From: Flexifilum sp034437395
GTDB taxonomy: Bacteria > Chloroflexota > Anaerolineae > Aggregatilineales > Phototrophicaceae
Direction: 5' to 3'
NCBI GenBank assembly: GCA_034437395.1
Contig: DAOTUN010000054.1
Span: forward strand, 1-64,000
DNA length: 64,000 bases
Shown: piece after piece, positions 52,893-61,957 of the stretch
Layout of the letters: each line of letters starts with the position of its first letter
Position numbering within the stretch: the first letter of the stretch is position 1
The notes under the pieces: model-generated
Seen by the model: only the letters and a program-made list of their open reading frames with translations
The model's database searches: none
Told to the model about the DNA's origin: nothing
Position numbers and translations under genes: made by a program

Positions 52893-54398
52893 ATGACCCT
52901 TCGAGCCAGCAGTCTATCACAATCGCGGCGTCTGTCGCGCTGGACCGGGCTGCTCTTAGTGATCGCAGCAAGTATCGGGGTCGCTGTGGCGGGGGGACGC
53001 GGAATGATGCTGTTCGTCGAACACGGGCGGACGGCGATCGCCTTTCCATTCACGCTCAACTACGGTGAAGGTCCGCTGCTCGACCAGACAATGCGTCTGA
53101 CGCGCGGCGAACCGTTGTATTCATCTGGTCTTTCGCTGCCGCCATACACAATTACCAACTATCCGCCCGTGTACCTGATGCTGCAAGCGCCGTTCGCCGC
53201 AGCCAACGGTGCCGCATTCTGGTATGGGCGGGCGATCGCACTCGCTGCCACTATCGCGGCGGCACTAATGCTGGGCGTACTGGTGCACGCGCTGACGGGG
53301 GACTGGCTGGCGGGGGGGGCAGCCGCGATCAGTCTGATCGCGGTGCCGTACATTTTCTCCTGGTCGGCGCTGATGCGGATCGACTCACTGGCATTGGCAC
53401 TGAGCCTGGCGGGATTGTGCGTCATCGCACGCGGACGGGGTGGCGTGGGCAGCATCGTCGGCTGCATCGCGCTGCTCACCGCCGCCATCTATACCCGCCA
53501 GACCTATGCGCTGGCGGCGCCGCTGGCTGCCTTTTGTTGGCTGTGGACGCGACATGGCGCCCTGCGCGCGTGGGGTTTTGCGGTCGGATTAGGCTGTGTG
53601 GTGCTGGCGATCTTCATAGTCGCACTGGTTGCGACGCGCGGAGGCTTCTTCACGCATGTGATCACCGCCAACGCTAACGCACTCGATCCAACCCTGCTGG
53701 CATTCTACACCGACGAGATCGCACGCCATCTGCCGATCCTGGCGATCGGCGCTGCGATCGGGTTCGGGGTCGGCGCGCTGGACGTGATAGTGGGACGCCC
53801 TGGCATCTTTTTGGCGGCGCCCTACGCGGTCGGCGCGCTGATCAGCGCTGCCACGATCGCCAAGATCGGCTCGGATGTGAATTATCTGTTCGAGGCGAGC
53901 GCGGCAGCCTGCCTGTTGTGGGGAATCCTGATCGCGGCGGCGCGGCGTGTCGCAGTGGTGCGGGCGGGTGTGCTGGCGGCGCTGGCATTGCAGTTGGTGT
54001 GGGCGGTCGATCTCTCGGTCGCCAAATATGACCCGCTGCTGACCGAGCGCCTGGTCAAGCGTGAACAGACTGCTGCCATCGCGTCCTTCCTGGAGACTCA
54101 CGACGGGGTCGTGCTCGCCGATGAACACATGGGCGAGCTGGTCATCAGCAGTCGGGCGATCGTCTTTCAACCATTCGAGTACAGTCAGCTCGCCCGTGAT
54201 GGCACCTGGGATCAGGCGCCGTTCCTGGATGCGTTGATAAGTGGGGCGTACCCATATGTGCTGATCTACCAGCCGTATCGCAACCCATTGCTGCGATACG
54301 AACGCTGGACACCGGAAATGCTGCGCATCGTCAACGAGTATTTTCGCCCTGAATTTCAAAGTGGCGAGACGACGGTGTACAGGCACGTCGGCTCGTGA
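52893..54398 (+). CDS. Polytopic membrane protein, GT-C/PMT-like glycosyltransferase
   Basis: 501 residues, 50 bases divergent from rfaE2. About 10 helices. The first outer loop holds FTLNYGEGPLLDQTMRLTRGEPLY, where D/E residues resemble the catalytic loop of GT-39/GT-83-type enzymes, followed by TNYPPVYLML. The C-terminal 120 residues are soluble. With rfaE2 next door, transfer of lipid-linked sugars to a surface glycan is a reasonable inference. Confidence 0.6.
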   Translation: MTLRASSLSQSRRLSRWTGLLLVIAASIGVAVAGGRGMMLFVEHGRTAIAFPFTLNYGEGPLLDQTMRLTRGEPLYSSGLSLPPYTITNYPPVYLMLQAPFAAANGAAFWYGRAIALAATIAAALMLGVLVHALTGDWLAGGAAAISLIAVPYIFSWSALMRIDSLALALSLAGLCVIARGRGGVGSIVGCIALLTAAIYTRQTYALAAPLAAFCWLWTRHGALRAWGFAVGLGCVVLAIFIVALVATRGGFFTHVITANANALDPTLLAFYTDEIARHLPILAIGAAIGFGVGALDVIVGRPGIFLAAPYAVGALISAATIAKIGSDVNYLFEASAAACLLWGILIAAARRVAVVRAGVLAALALQLVWAVDLSVAKYDPLLTERLVKREQTAAIASFLETHDGVVLADEHMGELVISSRAIVFQPFEYSQLARDGTWDQAPFLDALISGAYPYVLIYQPYRNPLLRYERWTPEMLRIVNEYFRPEFQSGETTVYRHVGS

Positions 54399-54568
54399 TC
54401 ACGCGCCGCCCCTGACTTTTGTCCCTACTTGCGACCAAGTGCGATTTTCTCTCATATGATTATGAGCGTAGGCAACCGAGACAGCGCGTCGCTTTCATCG
54501 AAAACTCATGCCCTCAGCCTATACTTGTGAAAGGTTGTACAAGCGCAGATGCGCAGATAGTGACAATC
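54399..54568. other. Upstream region of the ABC/HEAT/permease operon
   Basis: 170 bases. TATACT at 54518-54523 may be a -10 element; no firm -35 was found. No hairpins or repeats of note. Confidence 0.3.
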
Positions 54569-55303
54569 ATGTTTACAAATGGTGCAACAGCTCATCCATT
54601 GGTGCAGGTACGCAACCTGTCGAAGCAGTTCAAAGAAGGTGAGGCAGCGCATCAGCGCGTGCAGCACGTTCTCGATGGGGTGAACCTGGATATTCATCAG
54701 GGTGAATTTCTGGTGCTGCTGGGAAAGAGCGGCAGTGGCAAGAGTACGCTGCTCAATATGATCAGCGGTATCGATAAAGCCGACTCCGGCAGTATCCTGA
54801 TCGGCGGCACCGACATCATGACGCTCAACGAGCGCGCGCTCACGCTTTACCGCCGTGACAAGATCGGGATCGTCTTTCAGTTTTTCAATCTGATCTCGAC
54901 TCTGACGGTGATTGAGAATATCCTACTGCCGTTGGAGCTGAGTGGATCGCGCGAAGGCGAAGCGATCGCGCGCGATCTGCTGCAACGGGTTGGGTTGGGC
55001 GATCGCGCCGATACATTTCCCGATAAACTCAGCGGGGGCGAACAACAGCGTATCGCTATCGCCCGCGCGCTGGTCAAACAACCCGCCCTGGTGGTCGCGG
55101 ACGAACCTACGGGCAATCTAGACGAAGAGACAGGGCGCCAAGTTCTGGCACTTTTGCTAGAATTAACCAGAGGTTCTGGGCGTACACTAGTTATGGCGAC
55201 GCATAACCCGGATGTTGTCGCTTTAGCGGATCGGGTTTGCCGTATTCAGGATGGCAAACTACAACTCGCTCACGGGAAAGTCGGCGAAGGAGTACGAAAA
55301 TGA
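54569..55303 (+). CDS. ABC transporter ATP-binding protein, LolD/MacB type
   Basis: 244 residues from ATG 54569; upstream frame lacks similarity. Walker A GKSGSGKS, Q-loop VFQFFNLISTLTVIENI, signature LSGGEQQRIAIARAL, Walker B VVADEPTGNLDEETG. The EPTGNLD form is typical of the LolD/MacB/FtsE group that couples to FtsX-like permeases and works as a mechanotransmitter. The matching permease is two genes downstream. It overlaps the HEAT gene by four bases (ATGA). Confidence 0.93.
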   Translation: MFTNGATAHPLVQVRNLSKQFKEGEAAHQRVQHVLDGVNLDIHQGEFLVLLGKSGSGKSTLLNMISGIDKADSGSILIGGTDIMTLNERALTLYRRDKIGIVFQFFNLISTLTVIENILLPLELSGSREGEAIARDLLQRVGLGDRADTFPDKLSGGEQQRIAIARALVKQPALVVADEPTGNLDEETGRQVLALLLELTRGSGRTLVMATHNPDVVALADRVCRIQDGKLQLAHGKVGEGVRK

Positions 55304-55743
55304 CTGTCCCTGACCCTATCGTAGTAAGGCAAGTCCTGTCGGAGCTGCGTGATGTGAACAAAGAGCGCCGCCGCACCGCTGTCATGAAGCTCGGCATGTT
55401 GGGCGGCGAAGAAGCCGTCCGCACCTTGATCCGGGTGGTGGGCAACCGACATGAAGACTTGATCGTGCGCGGTCGTGCCGCGCTCATGCTCGGCAAGCTG
55501 GGTGACCCCCGCGCTGTCGAGCCATTGATAGACGCACTCGATGCTCCTGGATATCAGACCCCGATCCACGCCGCCGAAGCCCTCGGCAAGTTAGGCGATC
55601 CCCGCGCCATCGAGCCGCTGATCCATATCATCAATACCCATAACGACAAGATGAGCGATGCGGCGCAAAAAGCGCTGCTCAATCTGGGTTATTCTTTCCA
55701 GGAGCCGCAGCCAGGCGCCCTGGAAGAACAACTCACTTCGTGA
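55300..55743 (+). CDS. HEAT-repeat protein
   Basis: 147 residues. At least three PBS-lyase-type HEAT repeats are visible, for example RGRAALMLGKLGDPRAVEPLIDAL and HAAEALGKLGDPRAIEPLIHII. No signal or membrane segment. HEAT arrays are protein-binding scaffolds. Placement between an ABC ATPase and its permease, with coupled translation, suggests it touches the ATPase, but this is unproven. Confidence 0.85.
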   Translation: MTVPDPIVVRQVLSELRDVNKERRRTAVMKLGMLGGEEAVRTLIRVVGNRHEDLIVRGRAALMLGKLGDPRAVEPLIDALDAPGYQTPIHAAEALGKLGDPRAIEPLIHIINTHNDKMSDAAQKALLNLGYSFQEPQPGALEEQLTS

Positions 55744-55833
55744 TCGGCATGGTGGTGATTCTCGCTTAAGCACTCATCGATTGGGGCGGCGCATTGACCG
55801 CCCCGATTGATTCAAAACGGACATGAGAAGCCA

Positions 55834-58401
55834 ATGAATTCCACTTTTATCCCCCGCCTGATCGTCCGTCATATCTCGCGCCGCACCTTTCAGGGCATTC
55901 TGTTCATCCTGGGAATCGCGGTCGGCGTCGCCGTGATGGTCGCTATCGACCTGGCGAACAACTCCTCGAAACGAGCCTTTTCGCTGAGTACTGAAAGCGT
56001 GACCGGACGCGCGACGCACCAGATCGTCGGCGGACCGGGCGGTCTGCCGACCGAGCTGTACCGCACGCTGCGTGTCGATCTGGGCATCCGCGATACCGCG
56101 CCCGTCGTCGAGGGCTACGCCCAGGCGCGCGAGCTGGGCGATCGCGCGATGCAGGTCTTAGGCATCGATGCGTTTGCAGAGCCACCATTCCGCTCGTTTT
56201 TGACCGAGGTCACTGTCGAGGGTGGCGAACAGGCTCAGTTCGACGCGATTACGGCGTTCATCGCCACGCCGGGCAGCGTCCTGATCAGTGCGGCGACGGC
56301 TGCTGCCAACGGCATCGTCATCGGCGATATGCTGACGCTGCTGCCGCCCAATGGGGAGGTGCTGGCGCGCGTCGTCGGCACGATCGGCAGCGGTGCCGAC
56401 TCGGAAGCGCTGGACAGCCTGCTGCTGATGGACATCGCCACCGCACAGGAAATTCTGCGCATGAGCGGATCACTCAGCCGTATCGACCTGATCCTGCCAG
56501 ATAATGCCGACCTCGCCGCGATCGAGGCGCTGCTGCCTGCCAGCGCCATCCTGACCACGCCGAGCGCGCAGAGCGGCGCGCTTTCGCAGATGACCGCCGC
56601 CTTTGAACTCAACCTGCAGGCGCTGAGTCTGCTGGCGCTGGTGGTCGGCGTGTTTCTGATCTACAACACGGTCTCGTTCAGCGTCGTGCAGCGGCGCGCA
56701 GAGCTGGGCACGATGCGTGCGCTGGGCGCGACCGACGGTCAGATCATGGCGCTGATCCTGGGCGAGTCGGCACTGCTCGGTTTTATTGGGACGATCCTGG
56801 GGTTGGCGCTAGGAATCCTGTTCGGACGGTTCGCGGTCGGGATCGTCGCGCAGACGATCAGCGACCTGTATTTTTCGGTCGATGTGCAGGCAGTGCGTGT
56901 CGATGCCTTCACCCTGATCAAGGGGGCACTCATCGGGATCGTCGCCAGCGTGATCGCGGCATTTGTACCCGCGTTGGATGCGACCCGCACCCCGCCAGCG
57001 GGGTCGCTGCGGCGATCACAACTCGAAGAACGCACACGCCGTCTGCTGATACCGATCACGATCGCTGCCGTCGCGCTGATCGCGTTGGGTGTCGGTCTGC
57101 TGGCGGTGCCGACGAACAGCCTGATCTTCAGCTTTGGAGCGCTGTTTGGCGTGATCGTCGGCGGGGCGCTGCTCACCCCGGCGATGCTGGTGCTGTCGAT
57201 GGTTCTGCTGACACCTGTGAGCGATCGTCTGTTCGGCGTGGTCGGGCGGATGGCGACGCGCGCCATTTCGCGGTCACTCAGCCGCACCTCGGTCGCGGTG
57301 GCGGCGCTGACGGTCGCGGTGAGCGTGATCGTCGGCGTCAGTGTGATGATCGGCTCGTTTCGCGGCACGGTGGCGGACTGGCTGGAGACGACGCTCGGCG
57401 CCGACATCTATATCTCGCCGCCGCAGGTGACCGCGACGCGCGCCGAAGCCAATGTCGATCCGGCGCTGGCGGATCGCGTCCGCCTGGTAAATGGGATCGA
57501 ACGACTGGTACTAGGGCGCAACGTGCGTGCCATCGCCCCGGATTACCCTGAACTACCGCCTGTCAATCTGCAGATCGCTACCGATGAAGTGGTGAGCAGC
57601 GCGCGCCGTTTCGTGTGGATGAGCGTGCCAGGCGGCGACTACCTGTCTGCATTGGCGGACGGCGCTGTCATGGTGAGCGAACCGTTCGCCTTTCGACGCG
57701 GGATCACACAGACGCGCAATACGATCACGCTGCTGACCGACGCTGGCGAACAGGACTTCACGGTCATCGGCGTTTTTTACGACTACGCTGGCGACCAGGG
57801 GTCGGTGTTCATGACCGACAACGTGTATCGCCAGTTCTACGACGATCCGTATATCTCGACGATGGCGATCTTCGTACAGCCGGACGCCGACATCGAGACG
57901 GTGATCGCCGACACGCGCGCCGCCCTCGCCGGAACGCAGATGATCGCGCAGAGCAATCGGGCGCTGCGCGAGAGCGTGTTTGCGGTGTTCGAGCGCACCT
58001 TTGCGATCACGGGCGCGCTGCGACTGCTGGCGGTGGTGGTGGCGTTCATCGGCATTCTGAGCGCGCTGTTGTCGCTGCAGCTGGAACAGGTGCGTCAGTA
58101 CGGGGTGATGCGGGCTATCGGTCTGACCCCTGGGCAGTTGTGGCGCTATACGCTGATCCAGACCGGGCTGATGGGGTTGGTGGCGGGCGTGCTGGCGCTG
58201 CCGATCGGCGCGGCATTGGCGACCATCCTGATCACCGTCATCAACGTGCGTTCGTTCGGCTGGACGATGGAGCTGGCGCTGACCCCGGACGAATTCGCGC
58301 TGGCACTGGTGGTATCGATCGGCGCGGCGCTGCTGGCAGGGGTGTATCCGGCGCGCACGATCGCGCGCCTGTCGCCCGCGCGGGCGCTGCGGGGGGAGTG
58401 A
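55834..58401 (+). CDS. Large ABC permease with two FtsX domains (MacB/LolC-like)
   Basis: 855 residues from ATG 55834. Helix 1 (about 18-40) is followed by a MacB-type extracellular core (45-255), then an FtsX domain with three helices (about 260-390). Further helices lead to a second extracellular core (about 500-700) and a final FtsX domain (about 715-850, GVMRAIGLTPGQLWRYTLIQ). The doubled layout gives about ten helices, so one chain may form a complete permease. Probably exports or extracts lipids, peptides or lipoproteins. Confidence 0.88.
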   Translation: MNSTFIPRLIVRHISRRTFQGILFILGIAVGVAVMVAIDLANNSSKRAFSLSTESVTGRATHQIVGGPGGLPTELYRTLRVDLGIRDTAPVVEGYAQARELGDRAMQVLGIDAFAEPPFRSFLTEVTVEGGEQAQFDAITAFIATPGSVLISAATAAANGIVIGDMLTLLPPNGEVLARVVGTIGSGADSEALDSLLLMDIATAQEILRMSGSLSRIDLILPDNADLAAIEALLPASAILTTPSAQSGALSQMTAAFELNLQALSLLALVVGVFLIYNTVSFSVVQRRAELGTMRALGATDGQIMALILGESALLGFIGTILGLALGILFGRFAVGIVAQTISDLYFSVDVQAVRVDAFTLIKGALIGIVASVIAAFVPALDATRTPPAGSLRRSQLEERTRRLLIPITIAAVALIALGVGLLAVPTNSLIFSFGALFGVIVGGALLTPAMLVLSMVLLTPVSDRLFGVVGRMATRAISRSLSRTSVAVAALTVAVSVIVGVSVMIGSFRGTVADWLETTLGADIYISPPQVTATRAEANVDPALADRVRLVNGIERLVLGRNVRAIAPDYPELPPVNLQIATDEVVSSARRFVWMSVPGGDYLSALADGAVMVSEPFAFRRGITQTRNTITLLTDAGEQDFTVIGVFYDYAGDQGSVFMTDNVYRQFYDDPYISTMAIFVQPDADIETVIADTRAALAGTQMIAQSNRALRESVFAVFERTFAITGALRLLAVVVAFIGILSALLSLQLEQVRQYGVMRAIGLTPGQLWRYTLIQTGLMGLVAGVLALPIGAALATILITVINVRSFGWTMELALTPDEFALALVVSIGAALLAGVYPARTIARLSPARALRGE

Positions 58402-58406
58402 ACCGG

Positions 58407-58447
58407 AAAAACGGGGTGGGTTGTCTGGATGACGCACCCCATTTTTT
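58407..58447. terminator. Bidirectional terminator between permease and hydrolase
   Basis: AAAAAC-GGGGTG and CACCCC-ATTTTTT pair with one C-A mismatch, giving A-rich and T-rich ends usable by both convergent transcripts. Confidence 0.8.
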
Positions 58448-58452
58448 GGCAG

Positions 58453-59253
58453 TCACAGCACGGCGGCAGGCTGGAGGCTGATCGCTTTCAGGGCATCGGG
58501 GAGGGCGCGCCCCTCGACCCAGGCGCGGATCATGTCGGTGAACAATTTCGGATGCTCGCCATTCCAGCCATGATGGGCGTTCGGGATCACGCACGCAGTG
58601 GCGTTGGGCATCAGCGCCGGAAAATCGGCAAGCCCCCCTTTGACCATCGCCGCTTCTGCATCACCCGCCACCGCCAGCAGACGGTGTGGGCGCTGTGCCA
58701 GCTCGATCGGCAGCGCAAAATTGAACAGGGCGCCGTAAATCCGCTTGAAAGTAAGCCCTGTCACTCGTTTGGCATCGCGTTTGTAGAGGGGAACAGCGTC
58801 GGGTGGCAGCTGCATCATCTTGATGTTCAGCTCGATGAACGGGTCGATCTTCATCAGGATCGGCATGACGTTCATGACCCCGCTCCAGAGCCACTGCCGG
58901 GTGAATGGCTTGGTGGTCACGCCGCTGACGATCAGCGACTTCACCACATCTGGATGAAGCTGAAGCAGGAAAATAGCGCTGTAGCCACCGAGCGACAGAC
59001 CGACTACATGCGCCTTTCCCTCGGTCGTGAGTGTCTGGATGACCTGTGCAATTTGTGCGGCGGTATCCTCGAACGACTTCCACTCCACATGCGCGCTCTC
59101 GCCGTTCCCCGGCAGATCGATGGCGATGCAGTGATAGTTCTCTTTCAGGCTGGCAATCTGCTCCTCCCACATCCAACTGCTGACGCCGACGCCATGTAAA
59201 AATACGATCGCGGGATTCGCCTTCGATCCCGACTGCTGTATAGTCAAATTCAT
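58453..59253 (-). CDS. Alpha/beta hydrolase
   Basis: 266 residues. Oxyanion region FLHGVGVSSWMW, nucleophile S87 in GLSLGG, and the catalytic histidine in PNAHHGWNGEHP near the C-terminus. It resembles esterase or MhpC-type hydrolases. The start overlaps the stop of the HTH gene by four bases, so the two are co-transcribed and the HTH protein likely controls it. Substrate unknown. Confidence 0.9.
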   Translation of the reverse strand: MNLTIQQSGSKANPAIVFLHGVGVSSWMWEEQIASLKENYHCIAIDLPGNGESAHVEWKSFEDTAAQIAQVIQTLTTEGKAHVVGLSLGGYSAIFLLQLHPDVVKSLIVSGVTTKPFTRQWLWSGVMNVMPILMKIDPFIELNIKMMQLPPDAVPLYKRDAKRVTGLTFKRIYGALFNFALPIELAQRPHRLLAVAGDAEAAMVKGGLADFPALMPNATACVIPNAHHGWNGEHPKLFTDMIRAWVEGRALPDALKAISLQPAAVL

Positions 59254-59783
59254 GATTCGTTCCTCGTGTCGGGAATGACGATAGATGCCAGGGTAAAGCG
59301 TTTGCGATCGGGGGTGGGCTGATTGGACAGGATGCGTCCGATCAGGGCGACGACCTCCTGTTGAAACTGCTGGCGTTCCGCAGCATCGAGATACAGCACG
59401 GCGCGGTTGTAGGACATGCCATCGTCGCCAATACCTGCCAGATCGCAGGTGTCGATGTACTCCGCAAAGCTGTCGATCAGTGAAGCCGCAAAGACCGTGA
59501 AATAGCGCAAATGGTCACCTCGTGAGAGACCGCGCAGTTCCTCGTCCGACAGGCGCGCCGCCCCCTCGATCACGGTATAGATGCGCTCGATTGCGCCGTT
59601 GACCGGATGCTCGGAGACGATCTTCAAAATCTTTCCGTCGAGCAGGGTGTTGAGGTGGCGATACAAGGTCGCCTGGGCAATATCCGGCAGCGCTTCGCCG
59701 AGCTGACGCGGCGACAACTGCTTGCCAGCCAGCTCCGTGACGATGCGCAGTCGCACCGGGTGCAGGATTAAATCGGCTTTCAT
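59250..59783 (-). CDS. Winged-helix transcriptional regulator (ArsR/PadR-like)
   Basis: 177 residues from ATG 59783; GTG 59810 is an alternative. The N-terminal winged helix reads LILHPVRLRIVTELAGKQLSPRQLGEALPDIAQATLYRHLNTLLDGKIL, as in helix-turn-helix_20 regulators. The C-terminal 100 residues probably form an effector/dimer domain (YNRAVLYLDAAERQQFQQEVVALI). Two identical-spacing operator palindromes lie just upstream, so autorepression together with the hydrolase gene is likely. The effector may be the hydrolase substrate or product. Confidence 0.88.
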   Translation of the reverse strand: MKADLILHPVRLRIVTELAGKQLSPRQLGEALPDIAQATLYRHLNTLLDGKILKIVSEHPVNGAIERIYTVIEGAARLSDEELRGLSRGDHLRYFTVFAASLIDSFAEYIDTCDLAGIGDDGMSYNRAVLYLDAAERQQFQQEVVALIGRILSNQPTPDRKRFTLASIVIPDTRNES

Positions 59784-59816
59784 TTCACTCAAGCGAGTCC
59801 ATTCATGCACGTATCC

Positions 59817-59834
59817 ATTCTCAGTTTCGAGAAT
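59817..59834. promoter_or_regulatory. Operator copy 1, ATTCTC-N6-GAGAAT
   Basis: Inverted repeat ATTCTC/GAGAAT, 34 bases before the HTH start codon. Same half-sites and spacing as copy 2, whose centre lies 30 bases away, about three helical turns, so on the same face. Confidence 0.75.
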
Positions 59835-59836
59835 AG

Positions 59837-59842
59837 TATAAT
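59837..59842 (-). promoter_or_regulatory. Promoter core between the two operators
   Basis: The minus strand reads ATTATACT across 59835-59842 (TATACT-like -10). Its position between the two palindromes would let a bound repressor block RNA polymerase. Confidence 0.4.
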
Positions 59843-59843
59843 C

Positions 59844-59867
59844 CCCATTCTCGAATTTGAGAATGGG
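59844..59867. promoter_or_regulatory. Operator copy 2, extended perfect palindrome
   Basis: CCCATTCTC and GAGAATGGG, perfect 9-base arms around GAATTT, containing the same ATTCTC-N6-GAGAAT core as copy 1. Confidence 0.8.
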
Positions 59868-59893
59868 TAAAATAATAATCATGGGAAAAATAA

Positions 59894-59929
59894 AAAATCG
59901 ACATGTCCACTGAGGGACGTGCCGATTTT
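59894..59929 (-). terminator. Terminator of msrB
   Basis: A 15-base stem with one mismatch and one G-U pair (arms GGACGTGCCGATTTT and its partner, 6-base loop), followed on the minus strand by TTTTTTATTTTT. Confidence 0.8.
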
Positions 59930-59979
59930 GCCTTACGCCTCGCATCAGATCACGAGGTGCTAAATCGCCTGCACAAACG

Positions 59980-60387
59980 CTACTTTGTTTCGTCGGGTTG
60001 CAGCGCGATCGACACCGAGTTGATGCAATAGCGCAGACCCGTCGTTTCACGCGGACCATCCTCGAAGACGTGACCGAGATGAGATCCACAGCGGCTGCAT
60101 ACTGCCTCCACGCGCGTCATGCCGTGACTGGAATCGCGCTTCAGCTCGACGTGTCCCTGATCGACCACATCGGAAAAGCTGGGCCAGCCCGTGCCAGAGT
60201 CGAACTTGGTGGCGGACGAGAACAGCGTCTGTCCGCAGGCGGCGCAGGTATAGGTGCCGGCGGTCTTGGTGTGGACATATTTGCCCGTGAAGGCTCGCTC
60301 TGTCCCCTGCTGACGCAGCACACGATACTGTTCAGGGGTGAGATCGCGCTGCCAGTCTGCCTCGCTCCTGAGGATTTTGTCGTTCAT
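59980..60387 (-). CDS. msrB: Peptide-methionine (R)-S-oxide reductase
   Basis: 135 residues. It reduces methionine-R-sulfoxide in proteins. Zinc cysteines C48/C51 and C97/C100 (CAAC, CSRC), catalytic C121 in LRYCINSVSI, and GWPSF and HLGHVF motifs are intact. Single-domain form, no signal peptide. It is followed by a good terminator. The 171 bases upstream (60388-60558) hold no recognised feature. Confidence 0.96.
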   Translation of the reverse strand: MNDKILRSEADWQRDLTPEQYRVLRQQGTERAFTGKYVHTKTAGTYTCAACGQTLFSSATKFDSGTGWPSFSDVVDQGHVELKRDSSHGMTRVEAVCSRCGSHLGHVFEDGPRETTGLRYCINSVSIALQPDETK

Positions 60388-60558
60388 TCAGTTTGGCTCC
60401 TCATCGTCATTTTCATACTGATTTGACGCTGCCTGAGACGATAAGCTTACAGTTCGCCGCTGGAACGCTGATAGCGTAGGGAGGCGCTTGTGCGCGTCCG
60501 TCACATCGGACGACAATAATGCTGTCTTACGCTGTTTGACTTTTATCTGGGAATGCCA

Positions 60559-61932
60559 TTACATACTATCGGTGTGTCGTGCCGCCACCCGAATGATCGC
60601 TTCTAAACTGCGTTCGACATCTTCTGTGGTGGTCGCCCAGGAAGATACGCTGATTCGCATCACCTGGTGACCCTGCCAGATGCTGCCGCCCGCCCAACAG
60701 GTTCCATCTGCCTGCAAATCGGCAATGATCGCGCGTGTGATGTCGGCATCACCAAACTCGACCAGGACCTGATTGATCACCACGTCGTTCAAAACAGGAT
60801 ACCCGGCGGCACGCAGACCTTCAGCGAAGCGCGCTGCATGGCGACAGGTGCGCTCGACGAGATCGGCGATCCCGCTTCTGCCCAATGACCGCAGTGCTGC
60901 CCATACTTCAACGCCGCGTGCCCGTCGGGAAAAATCGGGCGTGTAGTGATAGGGTTCGCGGTTTTCGGTTTGTACCAGATAGGCAGCACTGGCAGCCGAT
61001 GCCGCCATCGCCGCCTTGAGATGCGCCGGGTTGCGGCAGATCACCAAGCCGCAATCGTAAGGGGTATTCAGCCATTTGTGACCATCGGTCGCCCAGGAAT
61101 CGGCATCGGCAAATCCCGCCATCAGATGCGCTCGATCGGGGGCAGCTGCAGCCCACAAGCCAAATGCGCCATCGATATGGACCCACGCGCCGCGCGCATG
61201 GGCTGCGGCGATGATAGCCGGTGCCGGATCAAACGATCCGGTATTCACATTGCCCGCCTGGATACACACGATCGTCGGACCTGATATTTCAGGCAGGGCT
61301 TCAGCGCGCATCCGTCCCTGATCATCGACTGGCACACGGATGACTCGGTCGCGCCCAAGTCCCAACAATGTCAGCGCCTTCAGGACACTCACATGTACTT
61401 CATCGCCCACGATGACGGTGATCGGCGGGGCACCAAACAGCCCCTGCGATTCCACATCCCACCCTACCGCTTGTAAGACGCTGTGTCGTGCGGCGGCAAG
61501 GGCTGTGAAGTTCGCTGCTGTCGCACAGGTGACAAAGCCGACCCCTGACTCGGACGGCAGGTGCAGTACATCGAGCAGCCACTCCATCGCCACCGCTTCC
61601 AGCTTTGCCCCGATGGGGGAGGTGGCGATCAGCCCGCCATTCTGGTCCCATGCTGCCGCCAGCCAATTTGCCGCGAGCGATGCAGGCAGCGAGCCGCCAA
61701 TGACAAATCCGAAGAATCGCCCACCCGCTGAAGCGACCGTCGCTGGTGAGCCAATCGCATCGAGCAGCGCTAACACATCATCTGGCTCGGTTGGAGTTTC
61801 GGGAAATGGCTCGTGAAGTTGTGCGAGATTTTGCAGTGCGTCCGGTGTCGGGGCGACTCCGCGTGCGTCGAGGGTTTCGAGATAGTCGATCGCACGCTGC
61901 GCGGTCGATTGTAAGAGATCGCGTAAAATCAT
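60559..61932 (-). CDS. PLP-dependent decarboxylase (group II, aromatic-L-amino-acid/glutamate decarboxylase-like)
   Basis: 457 residues. Group II decarboxylase fold: TCATAANFTALAAARH binds the phosphate, HIDGAFGLWA holds the Asp that pairs with the pyridine nitrogen, and the cofactor lysine lies in TDGHKWLNTPYDCG. FFGFVIGG near the N-terminus replaces the usual HPxF entry motif. It may act on aromatic or other amino acids; the substrate cannot be set. It starts 25 bases after the upstream unknown gene. Confidence 0.88.
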   Translation of the reverse strand: MILRDLLQSTAQRAIDYLETLDARGVAPTPDALQNLAQLHEPFPETPTEPDDVLALLDAIGSPATVASAGGRFFGFVIGGSLPASLAANWLAAAWDQNGGLIATSPIGAKLEAVAMEWLLDVLHLPSESGVGFVTCATAANFTALAAARHSVLQAVGWDVESQGLFGAPPITVIVGDEVHVSVLKALTLLGLGRDRVIRVPVDDQGRMRAEALPEISGPTIVCIQAGNVNTGSFDPAPAIIAAAHARGAWVHIDGAFGLWAAAAPDRAHLMAGFADADSWATDGHKWLNTPYDCGLVICRNPAHLKAAMAASAASAAYLVQTENREPYHYTPDFSRRARGVEVWAALRSLGRSGIADLVERTCRHAARFAEGLRAAGYPVLNDVVINQVLVEFGDADITRAIIADLQADGTCWAGGSIWQGHQVMRISVSSWATTTEDVERSLEAIIRVAARHTDSM

Positions 61933-61957
61933 GTTCAGCTTCCTTTCAATCTTCGAG

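Noticed and set aside
52843..53049. Longer N-terminus for rfaE2
   Set aside because: It would overlap the divergent membrane-protein gene and is Arg/Ser-rich; ATG 52842 has a ribosome site and leads directly into the family motif.
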